The position numbers were made by a program, and so were the translations under genes. The notes beneath the pieces are model-generated. The model did no database searches. It was not told the DNA's origin and saw only the letters and a list, made by a program, of their open reading frames with translations. From positions 2,170,001 through 2,234,000 of the forward strand of contig JAUIRK010000898.1 of the NCBI GenBank assembly GCA_030549495.1: DNA of 64,000 nt, read 5' to 3'. This document shows positions 33,810 through 44,269 of this stretch, one piece after another. The DNA comes from Nectonema munidae (lineage: Eukaryota > Nematomorpha > Nectonematoida > Nectonematidae). Numbering within the stretch: the stretch's first letter is position 1; the number at the start of each line of letters is the position of its first letter.

Positions 33810-35265
33810 GTTAATCAAATTTGCGGTTTACTTCTGAAAATTGTCTTCAAAAACATTCCTTCACATTTTACATAAAATATATGTTTTATACCAAATCGAT
33901 CATGTTGTTTTCATTTCTGGACTTTACATTTAGGATTTGAAAATACCTATAAGTGTTAATCAAATTTGCGGTTTACTTCTGAAAATTGTCTCCAAAAACA
34001 TTCCTTCACATTTTACATAAAAACATATGTGTTATACTAAATCGGATATGCTAGTTTCATTTCTGGACTCATTTTTTACGTTTAGGATCTGAAAATACCT
34101 ATAAGTGTTAATTAAATTTGCGGTTTACTTCTAAAAATTGTCTCCAAATACATTCATTCAAATTTTACAATGAAATATATGTTTTATACCAAATCAACCA
34201 TGCTGTTTCATTTCTGAACTCATTTTTCACATTTAGAGGTTTTAAAATATCAGTCAAAATTTGCGGTTTACTTCTAAAAGCTATCTCCAAAAATATTCTA
34301 TAAATTTTACATGAAATATTTGTTTTTATACCAAATAGATCATGCTGTTTTCATTTTTGAACTCATTTTTTACATTTAGGATTTGGAAATACCTATAAGT
34401 ATTAATCAAATTTGCGGTTTACTTCTGAAAATTGTCTCCAAAAATATTTTCTTGAAATATATGTTTTAATACCAAATCAATCATGCTGGTTTCATTTCTG
34501 GACTCATTTTTTACGTTTAGGATGTAAAAATACCTATAAGTGTTAAACAAATTTGCGGTTTACATCTAAAAATTGTTTCCAAAAACATTCATTCAAATTT
34601 TACAATTAAATATATGTTCTTATACCAAATCAACCATGCTAGTTTCATTTATGGACTCAATTTTTGCAGTTTGAATTTGAAAATACATATAAGTATCAAT
34701 TAAATTTGCGTTTAGTTCTAAAATTTGTTTTTATAGCAAATATATCATGATGATTTCATTTCTGAACACAGTTTTCGCATTTAGAAGTTTTACTGCTAGT
34801 GTCAATCAAATTTGCGGTTTATGTTTGAAAACTATATCCCAAAATATTCTCTCTAATTTTACATGAAATATATGTTTTTATACCAAATCGACCATTTCTG
34901 AAATTATTTTTTGCATTTAGAGGTTTTAAATGTCTGAAAGTGTCAATAAATTTTCGATTTACGTCTAATGTCTGCAGAAATATTTTTAAAATTTAAATAA
35001 AATATGTGTTTTTATGCCAAATGGAAGATGCTGGTTTCATTTTTGGACTCAGGTTTGGCATTTATGGTTTTAAAATATCTGAAAGCTTGAATAAGATTTG
35101 CGGTTTACTTCTAGATACTGTTTTCAAAAATATTTTCAAAAAAATAAAATATCTGTTTTATACCAAATCGACTATGCTTATTTTATTTCTGTACTGGATT
35201 TTGGATAATACGGTTAAAAAATATCTCGAAGTGGCAATTGAATTAGTAATGTATGCCTGAAAAAC
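33810..35265. repeat. Tandem array 1, ~148-bp unit, ~10 copies
   Basis: The anchor TTTGCGGTTTAC recurs at about 33821, 33965, 34118, 34261, 34412, 34553, 34706, 34812, 34952 (decayed) and 35098. Spacings are mostly 141-153, with one short unit of about 106. Each unit also holds ATATATGTTTTATACCAAAT and CATGCT...TTTCATTTCTG. Copies are diverged from each other. Even spacing without unique spacers excludes a CRISPR array. Confidence 0.85.
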
Positions 35266-36359
35266 AGTTCTGTAAAAAAATTTCAAAAAATGGCTGCATA
35301 TTAGGTATATAGTAAAAATATACTTTTTTTTTTTGTATATTTTGGCTTATAATACTTTCTACAATCATCTTAGGTATGAAATATTTATTAAAAAAAAATA
35401 AAACGTATTATAAAATCTTTTGAAAATTTGTATGAGAGAAGGAACCAAGTTGAAAACTAATTGAAAAAAGAACATGTGATCAAAACAAATAATTAAAAAA
35501 AATATGTATCTTGACTAAATGGAAGATCTACAATGTTCTAATGAACTAGGAAGTGGTTTAATTATATAATATTAGATGCTTCAAAAAAGATTTTGACTGT
35601 GAAAAAAAAGTTTCTCTTTTACAAATGAAAAATATTTAAATCTATCATCTAGGATTACAGTTAACATTTATCTAAGATGGGTAGGAAATCTGAAAATTTA
35701 GAATAGGTCAGATTTATCAAAAATGGCACAGATGCCAATATGTGAGAATTTAATAACTATCAAGATATTTTTAATTTAAATTGAATTTGTCCATCTTTTT
35801 CCTTTTGTGTCAAAGAGATAATTTTTTAGATGAAGAACGTTGACAACTTTTTGTAATTGAACAATCAACATCACGAATGATTCATCAGAAAAAATCCTTT
35901 GAAATAAGATTGGTTAACAAATATTCAGGCTTGATAATAAAATACACGATACTGATAAAAAAAAGTCTAAGATCACCAAGAAGATTCTTTAATCAGAATG
36001 CTTTGAGAGAGGAAAAAAGTAATTTTATCCTTATAAAAAAATTTTCGAACACACATTGAAGAATATAAATTTCTAATGAAAAAAGAGCTACCAAAAAAGG
36101 ATCATCATAGAATGAATACCAAAATTACATACTGTAAATTATAATATGAAGTAGAGACTACGAGCCGATAACGAATTTGTAGCCGAAAAGATGGAGGTCC
36201 TATCGAGTTACATAAGTTACTGTAGAATGAAATATTTTGAGTGAATTAAACACCTAAAGTTGGTTTATTAAATAAATTAAGAAAATAATTACCAGAGAAA
36301 TACTGCAAGTTGAAGTTATTTTTATGTTTATATATTTGGCATTGATTTACAGGTTTAAT
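35266..36359. other. Unique AT-rich core of the TTAA element
   Basis: About 1.1 kb between the two arrays without coding homology; the longest frame (35877-36056) is Lys/Ile-rich and unremarkable. Confidence 0.5.
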
Positions 36360-37305
36360 CGATTTTTTGACAGGTTTTATTGATTTCATAAAAAATGAAC
36401 ATCACCATTAAATTCTGCATACTTGAAATGTATAAAAAACTTTAAAAGAATCAAAATTTTAATTTTGACCTGGGCTGTCATATTTAAATTATTTTGTCAG
36501 GTTTGACTAATTTTTTATAAAAAAAAAAGGAATATAACCAGTAAACACAGCCTACTTGAAAATGGGTATATGTGTGTAAAAAACATTATATAATTATTTA
36601 GATAAAAAGTTTCTTTTTTGAGATGAGTTGTATTATGTAAATCAATTTTTTGACAGGTTTGAATGATTTTCATAAAAAATGAATATCACCACTGAATTCA
36701 GCATATTTGAAAATGGTTATACATGTGTAAAAAACTTTATATACTTATTTAGATAAAAAGTTCCTTTTTGAGATGAGCTGTCACATTTAGATCAATTTTT
36801 TGACAGGTTTGATTGATTTTCATAAAAAAAAAATGAATATCACCACTGAATTCAGCTTACTTGAAAATGGATATACATGTGTAAAAAACTTTATATACTT
36901 ATTTAGATAAAAAGTTCTTTTTGAGATGAGCTGTCACATTTAGATAATTTTTTGCAGTTTGTGATTTTCATAAAAAATGAATATCCCTGATTCAGCTTAC
37001 TTGAAAAGGGATACAAAAAAATTTATATAATTTTTGATAAAATTTTTGGGGTGAGCTGTCACATTTAGATCAATTTTTTGACAGGTTTGATTGATTTTCA
37101 TAAAAAATAAATATACCACTGAATTTAGCATATTTAAAAATGGGTATACATGTGTAAAAAACTTTATATACTTATTTAGATAAAAAGTTCCTTTTTGAGA
37201 TGAGCTGTCAAATATAAATCAAATTTTTGACAGGTTTGATTGATTTTGATAAAAAATGGACATCACCACTGAATTAAGCATCGTTGAAATATATATGTAA
37301 CATTA
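36360..37305. repeat. Tandem array 2, ~150-bp unit, ~7 copies
   Basis: The anchor TTTTTTGACAGGTTTGATTG recurs at about 36371, 36498, 36654, 36804, 36953 (decayed), 37082 and 37231. Each unit holds ATGAATATCACCACTGAATT and TTTAGATAAAAAGTTCC. Spacing is mostly 149-155 with two short units. The sequence is unrelated to array 1, yet the unit length is nearly the same. Confidence 0.85.
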
Positions 37306-40300
37306 AAAATATTTATAAAAACTTATTAATATCTGAGAAAAATAGGGGGGGGGGGCACTTTACGCCCCCAAGCACTTGAGCGGACAAATTTTGCCCAGTA
37401 CTAATAGGGTTAAATTTAAATATTTAAATTTGACTGACGATATTGAAACCTTTTCGAAAAATCTAATTGACCTCTTTAAAATTTGCTTAACCTATTCTTC
37501 CTATAATATTCTTTATTCCTTTAAAACCCCTGTAAAACAATTTCTGGTGCCCTTCTCTTAATAAAATTAGCAAAAACTTCGCCATGCTGCTAAGGTGTTC
37601 AGGCGCACCAAAAAACAAGAGGACCTTTCCAGATATATGTCAATAAAATCCTATTATAAACATAAAATTAACTACTTCAAGAAGGTATCATGGAAAGCAT
37701 TTTTGAACTTCGACCGCAATACAATATGGAAAAGAATAAAAACTCTCAGAGGCGAATACAAACCCGTTGCCTTGCCAAAATGTTTAATTTTACCAAACCA
37801 AAATACGGTAAATCTCACTGATGGCTCTGAAGAGGTGCTTAACGTTTTATTTTCGTCAGCCCATCGATGTCAATCTTTTGATATTAGTCTCAATCCCGAT
37901 TCTTTCCCAAGAGTTACTACCGCTGAACTCACTAATGTCTTTAAGAACCTTAAAATGAAATCTTCTCCTGGTGTGGATAAAATAAACTATATTCTGATAA
38001 AACTTGCGCTTCCAGTCATTTTCGATTCCTTAATCTACCTGTTCAACGCATGTCTTGAGTTTTGCCACTTTCCATCTATCTTCAAACAAGGAGAACTTAT
38101 TCTTCTTCCCAAGGGGTCTTCGACAAATCTTGAACTCTCTAACTGGAGACCTATTACTCTATTACCTTGTTTGGGAAAATTTTTTGAGAAAATTATCCGA
38201 GTAAGACTTCTTAACCATATCTCCACTTCCAATTGTATAAGTGAATTCCAATTCGCCTATATAAATGGAAATTCTTCGAACATAGCAACGTATCGTTTAT
38301 CTTCACGAATATACAACTGTTTCAAATCGAAAAAACATTTTACTTGCTTATTCTTTGACTTTGAAGGAGCCTTCAATTCGGCATGTCACTCGTGTATTCT
38401 AAGTAACATGAAAAAAATGAATTTCCCTTGGTAACTTATTTTCTTTATTAAATCCTATTTAAATAATAGATCTATCTCTTTTCGAGGCAATCTCACTTCA
38501 ACTTTCATTTTGTCAAGCTCCACCCCTCAAAGGGGGTGTCTCTTTGACTTATTATTGATTATTCTTATTAATCCACTTTTTGAATTAGTAAAATCTTATG
38601 ATTGTTTCTCATAAAGGTATTCCGATGATTTTATGCTTGGCATCGAAGGCGACAACCCTACAACTAATCTTCTCTTTATAAGTGAGTTGCTTGTGACCTT
38701 TTCCTCTCTTTGCTTTTCCCTTGGACTAACGATAAATTAAAAAAAATCGATGCTAATAAACTTTTCAAGGTGCTCAAAATTTTGTCCAAAGCTTGTTTTC
38801 AATGACCATACCTTCTCCCCTGTTCAACAAATAAAATATCTTGGCGTGATCTTTAAATACAATCTGGAGTGGTCAGCTCACTTTCAAAACAGACATGTAA
38901 AATGCATAAAAATTCTAAACAGTATGAAAACGTTATCCTTCAACACTAACAAGCATCATTTCTCTTTTTTCAACACTATTTAACCAGGATTATTATACCT
39001 CTTTTCACATATGCAATAATATCGTGGTGTGTAGTTTTCAAATATAAGAAATACTTAAAAAAACTTGAAACTTTATATTTTGCCTTTTTGAGGAAAGCTT
39101 TAAAATGTTCCAGATGTACTCCTAAAGACCTACTTTATCTCTTTTCAAATTCCTTACCAGTCAATCTTCTCTTAGAAAAAATTATCGTCTCCCTCAAGCT
39201 TTCGTATACAAGAAAGAACCTCGACTACCTATCCTTTGGATTGAAATTTTCTCCTAGCATTCATTTCTCAAACTATGACTTTTGTTCTACTCTTTTCAAC
39301 AAATACCTTCCTTCTGGCATAATCTTCCATATTCTTCCCTCATTACCATACCCCCTTTTCAATGACCCTCACTTTACAAACCTTGATGTGAAAACAACTA
39401 TTCGTGGTTCGAAAAGAGCTGCTACTTCTCTTTGCAACAAGATATTTTCCTCCTCTAATGCTATTTTCTTCTTTTCGGATGGTTCCTATGACCCTATTAC
39501 CACATCTGGTGTATTTTCTTTTGCTCTCTTCTACCGTGGGCAAAAACTACCCCCATTTTTTCTAGCTAAAAATATTAGGAATTTTTCCTGTGCTTTTCTC
39601 GCTGAATCTTTTGGACTGCTCTATGCATTAAATTACCTGACGCAAAACTTTAAATATTTTCTCTCTTACAAATTAGTTAATTTTTTTCCGACTCTAAATC
39701 ACTAATTGAAAGTCTGCAACTTAAATCTTCCAAATGCCCTATAATCGGTCAAGCATTATCTTATTATTCCTTCTTGTCTAATTACTTTTGTGTAAGATTT
39801 GTTTGGTGTCCAGGACACTCTGGTGTTATTGGAAATGAATTTGTTGACTCTACCGCCAAAAACGCCCTTCTATTTGAGCCTTCTTTTTCTAAAATACCTC
39901 TTTCTTCTTATAAGCAAATACTTAAAAAAAAGTCCATGAACATTTGGCACCAAAAGCTGCTCTTATCTTCTTACTCAAAAATTTTTCTCCTTACTAACCC
40001 TAAAAATTTTTCTCCTTACTACCCCTAAAAATTTTTTTGAACAACTTGAAAAGCATAACTTTCTTTCCGTTCCTCCAAAGATAATCAGATGGTATGTTGG
40101 ATCTTGTAATTGTAAAAATTTTTTAAATCTTATTAAAATATGTCACTCAAGCTCTTGCAGATTTGGCTGTCTGACTATAGAAGATTCAAGCCATCTACTC
40201 TTTAAATGTCCACATACGAGTTCTTTTTTTGAAAACTTTTTCGTTAAACTTCTTAAACATCATGGTTTTTCTTTCACGTCTCTAGATAGTCTAATTTCAA

Positions 40301-41008
40301 AACCCGAGCTTTACTTAACTATACAAACTTTCATCAAAAAACTTGAAAATTTTCTTAGGCTTCATCCACCCTAATCTTACTTCTCCGCTTTGCTAACACA
40401 CCCTTATACAAAAAAAAATTTTTTTTATTTTTTTCCCCTCTTCCTTTTTCTCTTTTGTTTCTTTTTATTTCTTTTTTTCCCTCTCTTCTCCTGATTTTTT
40501 TTTCAATTGTATTAATACTTCTTTTATCATTACTATTCTTTCTAACAATTAGCTGACACTCCTAAACAGAATATATTCTAGAAGCATCCTGCCAGCTTTC
40601 AAGTCCTCTGCGCCTTACAAGCTGCGTCAACCAAATCAAACATCCAGAAAGTACCCGTCTTCTTCCACCTCAAGAGAAAAAGATTTCCTTCGTCTTCCTA
40701 ATTTCAGTGAGAGAAGACAAAGATGTCAATTAAAAATAAAAGAGAAAGCAGATCATTTATTTTTTGTGGAAAGTTTCTCTGTGTACAAAATGATAGAAAC
40801 TGTTTTTTGAACTTTCATTTAGAATTATGATTTTATAAACTAAAAACAAGTTTTTTCAATAAAGTATTTTTTATTTTTTCCTTATCAAGTTTTTTATTAG
40901 ATCAAAAGTAAAACACAGTGCCCAAATTTCATTTGATACTAAGACTAAAAAATTTGTAGGGCTATTTAACAAGATATCTTGGTGAAAAATATCTCCTAGA
41001 TAAAAAAG

Positions 41009-41153
41009 GGTAATGTTGCACTATCCGTGCATCGATAAACGTCTTTCCTATACAATTGCCTTTTTATCGATGCACAGATAGTACCGTGCATCGATAAAAA
41101 GCCAATTGCATAGGAAAGACGTTTATCGATGCACGGATAATGCAACATTATCA
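41009..41153. mobile_element. Near-perfect fold-back element, 145 bp
   Basis: The left arm (41009-41075) begins GGTAATGTTGCACTATCCGT and contains CGATAAACGTCTTTCCTA. The right arm (about 41085-41153) is its reverse complement with only a few differences. The centre is itself palindromic: TTTATCGATGCAC...GTGCATCGATAAA. A single-arm copy of the same start occurs at 42147. No ORF. Flanking A-runs hide any target duplication. Confidence 0.8.
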
Positions 41154-41159
41154 AAAAAA

Positions 41160-41865
41160 GTTTAAAAGTAACAACCATTAAAACTTTTAATCCATTTTCT
41201 AATAAATGAATTTTTTTATTAATTTAAAATTTTTTTCCTTATGTGCACAGTGGGACGTCCCATATCAATTTCTCAGGTCAATGACATTTAATTGCTATAC
41301 TGCAACAAAAGTTTATTCTGAATAAATATAAATCTGTTATATCCATCTGAAAGCGAAAATCACTCTCAAAACCTCACTCTGTTTCCGTTGAATTGGCCTA
41401 TACCACAAGGAGGAGGGAACGGTTTCTGGTCAAAACAGCCACACTTTGGATGATACTGAACTCACCATGACCACAAGTTAGATCTAAGGCATGTGATAGA
41501 GGACAAAGTTAAAAACACGATTAAAAATTTTAAACTAAAATACCACATTTTAATAAAAGAAAACTATTTACATTACGTGTTGAAAAAATGTTTTGATCCA
41601 AAATTGAATACTTTCACATTTTAAAACTTATGTCTCAGTAAAAAACTATTTAAATGTGTTTAGGGGTAAATTGTAGGGCTAAATGCCTGTTGAACAAATA
41701 AGCTAACTCATTAGAATAGGTTTCTATTTTTTCGTTTTATAGTTTTGAAGAAATATTTTTTTCTTTATCATCCTATCTATGTAAAATATGATTTATTTTA
41801 TCCCATAAGAATTTTGTCTTGTTACTACTCAGAAAGGAAAATAGATTTATAAAATTTTCTTTCAA
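41160..41865. other. Spacer between piggyBac families C and D
   Basis: GTGGGACGTCCCAT (41248-41261) is a 14-base palindrome-like site that may be the decayed right end of family C. The block 41370-41500 is less AT-rich (for example CCACAAGGAGGAGGGAACGG) but codes for nothing I recognise. Confidence 0.4.
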
Positions 41866-42146
41866 CCCATTTACGACCATTGTTCTCATTGGGAACAATG
41901 AAAAATAAATAAAAAAAACTTGAAAAACTTGTCATTTTAAATTTAATGAATTATGTGCTTACTTAGTACACTTTTTCATAGTTTTCTTTTTTTTAAATCA
42001 AACTTTTTTTAATCTTAGAAATATTTTTTTTTCTGATAGAACAACTATTTCAAAAAACGAAAAAATCAACTGAAGTTAGAAAAAAATCAAAATTAAAGTG
42101 ACCAATTTTTTCAAATATTATAAAGTAGATTTTTTAAACATTTTGT

Positions 42147-42180
42147 GGTAATGTTGCACTATCCGTGCATTGATGAAAAG
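42147..42180. repeat. Single arm of the 41.0-kb fold-back family
   Basis: GGTAATGTTGCACTATCCGT then GCATTGATGAAAAG repeats the first 30 bases of the element at 41009 with two or three changes; the other arm is missing. Confidence 0.65.
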
Positions 42181-42309
42181 ATTTTAATTTGGAAGGAGTT
42201 TTATTTTTTTTTTTTTTTGTAAAAAGGGCATTTTGTCTTGATTATAAATTGAATATATTTTGAAATCTATAGAAAATATTAAATTTTATATTTTTTTAAT
42301 TATTTTAGA

Positions 42310-44250
42310 GGTAATCTTTTACTTTACGGTTCTGTCAATCAAAAATTTTCTTTGACAAATTATTGGCTGTCGTGATGTCAATCAAACTATACATTAGTAA
42401 ACTCTATCATAATATAAAGATTAAGAAAAATATTTTTATAGATTTCAAATTTAATTAGAATACATTAACTATATTTTACTAAAGATCCTAGATTTAATTT
42501 ACATTAGTATCGTGTCAGTAAATTTTATAGATTTCAAATTTAACTATTTAAATTTTTTACTAAAGATTCTAGATTTAATTTACATTAGTATCGTGTCAGT
42601 AAATAAAAAAAATTAGAATTTTTTTTTATAGATTTCAAATTTAACTATTTAAATATTTTACTAGAGATTCTAGAATTTAACTATTTAATTTATAAATAAA
42701 AAATACATACTTTATCTCTGTTCAATACTTTGAGGTTGCATTAAATCTTTTAATTTAAAAACAGAAAATAATTTTGCTTTTAGAAAATGGCTTCTCCAAA
42801 CGAACTCATCTAAATATGATTTGAATAATTCGTTGGAGGTGCCAAACTGTCTTTTAAATTTTCCTTTGGCCCGCATCCAAAGATTTTCAATGTTTTGCGT
42901 GTGAATGTTCATATCATTTGGGTCAACAAAGTTACGTTGGTATATAACTACCCAATGATCATAAACTCCATTAATAGTTAGAAATGTTCCTGTAAGCAGG
43001 CCATCCGTCAGAAACAATAATGGATCCTAGTAGTATGTGTCTTTGTATAATTTGTGTAAGAGTTGTTTCGCTCCTATCTTCAACTTCAACTAAAAAACAT
43101 TTCTTATTATTTCTTTCAATTGCTCCAAACACCCAATGACCTTCTCTCCAAGTACCTCTGTGATATTTTCTATGAAAAAACTTGCTTTCATCAATTTCTA
43201 CTATAATTTGTTCAAAGTTTTCATCAAAACCTCCAACAGTTTGACAATTTCTTTCAACCCAACTTGTAGCAATCTCTCTACAAAAATTAGCCCCGTCTAC
43301 AGCAGTTCATCCACTTCCAATAGATGCTTCATGAATAATAGCGTCTAATGAATAGTCACGACACCATTCATAAATGAACAAAATCATAGAATAAGGTGAG
43401 GTGGCTTTTTGCAAAAAAAGATCCTGAGGGCACCGTCTTTTTTTTTACCGCAAACATAATATTTCCAACAATATCCATCAGACACATCATTTCTCTTTAT
43501 TTACAATTTTGTAGGCAACCATTGGATTGGAAAATATTTAAAATAACTTTGTGCGAAGCAAACCAAAATTTCTAATTTATCATTTGAATTTAAAACTTGT
43601 AACTGTTATATTTTTTAAACTTTTGTAATTGTTATATTTTCCGTGTGTTGTTTTTTATTTGTTTGGATGCATATGTGTCGTATCAAGTAATAACTACAAA
43701 AGAATTATTTTATTATTCAAACCCATACAAAACACATTCATACACTTATGAATCAGTATTAGCACATACGCGTGTTGCTATCTATGCTGAGCGGTATTGA
43801 ACAGAAATAAAGTATGTATTTTTATTTTTAACTCATTTTAATCATTTTTTTTTAATTTACTCACTTATTTTTTGTAAATTATATCTAGAATCTTTAGTAA
43901 AATATAATCAACAAAATTTTATTATAATTTTTGAATTTTTTATGTTGTAAATTTTCTATTTTTTTTAAATTTACTCACATAGTTTTATATAAGTTAGATT
44001 TAGAATTTTTAGTAAAATATATTCAATGAAATTCTATTATAGTTTAAATTCCATAAAAAAAAGTTTTTAATCAATTTTTGTAAAATAAATATATTATTTA
44101 TTCAAGATGTATGTTGTAATTTTTATGCTTTATAGCATTGCCTATATATTAAAACAACTTAAAAATTATATAGTTTGATTGACATCACAACAGCCAATAA
44201 TTTGTCAGAGAAATTTTTTGATTGACGGAAGCGTAAAGTAAAAGACTACC
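42310..44250 (-). mobile_element. Merlin DNA transposon with long, multi-part TIRs
   Basis: The left end GGTAATCTTTTACTTTACGG and the right end in reverse complement GGTAGTCTTTTACTTTACGC continue as an inverted repeat for about 80 bases (42310-42393 against 44166-44250). A second inverted pair, AAATACATACTTTATCTCTG, lies at 42701 and, inverted, at about 43801-43820. In between, subterminal units such as TTTACTAAAGATTCTAGATT recur on the left (42475-42680) and inverted on the right (43880-44020). The transposase between them is of the IS1595/ISXO2 type, which defines Merlin. The usual 8-9-bp duplication was not recognised. Confidence 0.85.
42712..43540 (-). pseudogene. Merlin transposase (IS1595/ISXO2-like)
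   Basis: Read leftwards: NDVSDGYCWKYYVCGKKK and PSGSFFAKSHL (about 43490-43395) correspond to the N-terminal zinc-ribbon-like part. IIVEIDESKFFHRKYHRGTW (about 43215-43155) holds the first Asp. GHWVFGAIERNNKKCFLVEV, DRSETTLTQI and GSIIVSDGWPAY (about 43010-42985) hold the second Asp. After one frame slip near 42985 comes NMNIHTQNIENLWMRAKGKF with GTSNELFKSYLDEFVWR, the conserved C-terminal block (NxEN.W...K, YLDEFxWR). Order, spacing and residues match the ISXO2 domain. At least two or three breaks are present upstream. Confidence 0.85.
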
Positions 44251-44269
44251 CATATCCTTTGTTTTGAAG

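Larger units (their letters stand above)
33327..37409. mobile_element. 4.08-kb TTAA-flanked element carrying two satellite arrays
   Basis: The left tip CCCTATTAGTGCTGGG and the right tip, in reverse complement CCCTATTAGTACTGGG, differ at one base. TTAA flanks both sides (33323-33326 and 37410-37413). Joining the flanks at one TTAA restores the LINE reading frame, so this is a clean piggyBac-type insertion. Long G runs lie close to both ends (33340-33349 and 37345-37354). No transposase or other coding homology was found in 4 kb. The interior is two tandem arrays (about 33810-35260 and 36360-37300), both with units near 148 bp, separated by about 1.1 kb of unique AT-rich DNA. Confidence 0.85.
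32569..40375 (+). pseudogene. LINE ORF2: endonuclease, RT, RNase H (interrupted)
   Basis: Begins MPLNILHINLRKSRIAWYNL (endonuclease). VIADTNSRHQLWDSK and SHIDLTFCNN...EPSLSDHFF (32955-33210) give the later endonuclease motifs. The frame is cut at 33323 by the TTAA element and resumes at 37410 in the same frame (KYLNLTDDIETFSKNLIDLF). RT blocks: NLKMKSSPGVDKINYILIKL, GSSTNLELSNWRPITLLPCL, CLFFDFEGAFNSA and RYSDDFMLG (about 38610-38640; YSDD in place of YADD). RNase H: FFFSDGSYDP (about 39468-39500) and FVWCPGHSGVIGNEFVDSTA (39800-39860). C-terminal CRFGCLTIEDSSHLLFKCP (40155-40215) is a Cys/His motif. Stops and frame slips are scattered (near 32850, 37560, 38430, 38610, 38740 and elsewhere). 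Confidence 0.8.
31368..40655 (+). mobile_element. I-like LINE with RNase H, host of a TTAA element
   Basis: A two-ORF non-LTR element inserted in the piggyBac family C transposase. ORF1 has three CCHC knuckles; ORF2 has AP endonuclease, reverse transcriptase, RNase H and a C-terminal Cys/His motif. An RNase H domain after the RT is known from the I, R1/LOA and related clades, so it is I-group in the broad sense. Removing the 4083-bp TTAA element (33327-37409) leaves about 5.2 kb, the usual full length. The 3' part (40375-40655) is pyrimidine-rich UTR. The exact target duplication was not established; the limits are set by where piggyBac homology stops and resumes. Confidence 0.75.
29825..40830 (+). 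pseudogene. piggyBac transposase, family C, split by an I-like LINE
   Basis: The likely start is ATG 29825 (MSLKSKRYHNGRELTISKKD), inside a longer frame. The conserved blocks are FIGMHLVFGLHRLPTIRNYW, QSIDERMIKFKGKCSMKQYV (first Asp), KPIKWGFKCWVRAG and VYLESFYYCQSYENVV. In the last, the second catalytic Asp position is Glu (codon 30779-30781). A frame slip near 30815 leads to IRENRKLLPSDLKNHKDM and YNSYMGGIDLSNQ (third Asp), then a stop at 31110-31112 and further homology to about 31367. The Cys-rich C-terminus resumes at 40658-40830 (DFLRLPNFSERRQRCQ, SFIFCGKFLCVQNDRNCF). A 9.3-kb LINE therefore lies between the catalytic and zinc-binding parts. Confidence 0.75.

Noticed and set aside
33810-37305. 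Regularly spaced repeats that could suggest a CRISPR-like array
   Set aside because: Units of about 148 bp are contiguous and diverged, with no unique spacers, in eukaryotic DNA; these are tandem satellites.
42301-44258. Target duplication for the Merlin element
   Set aside because: Flanks TATTTTAGA and CATATCCTT do not match; not claimed.
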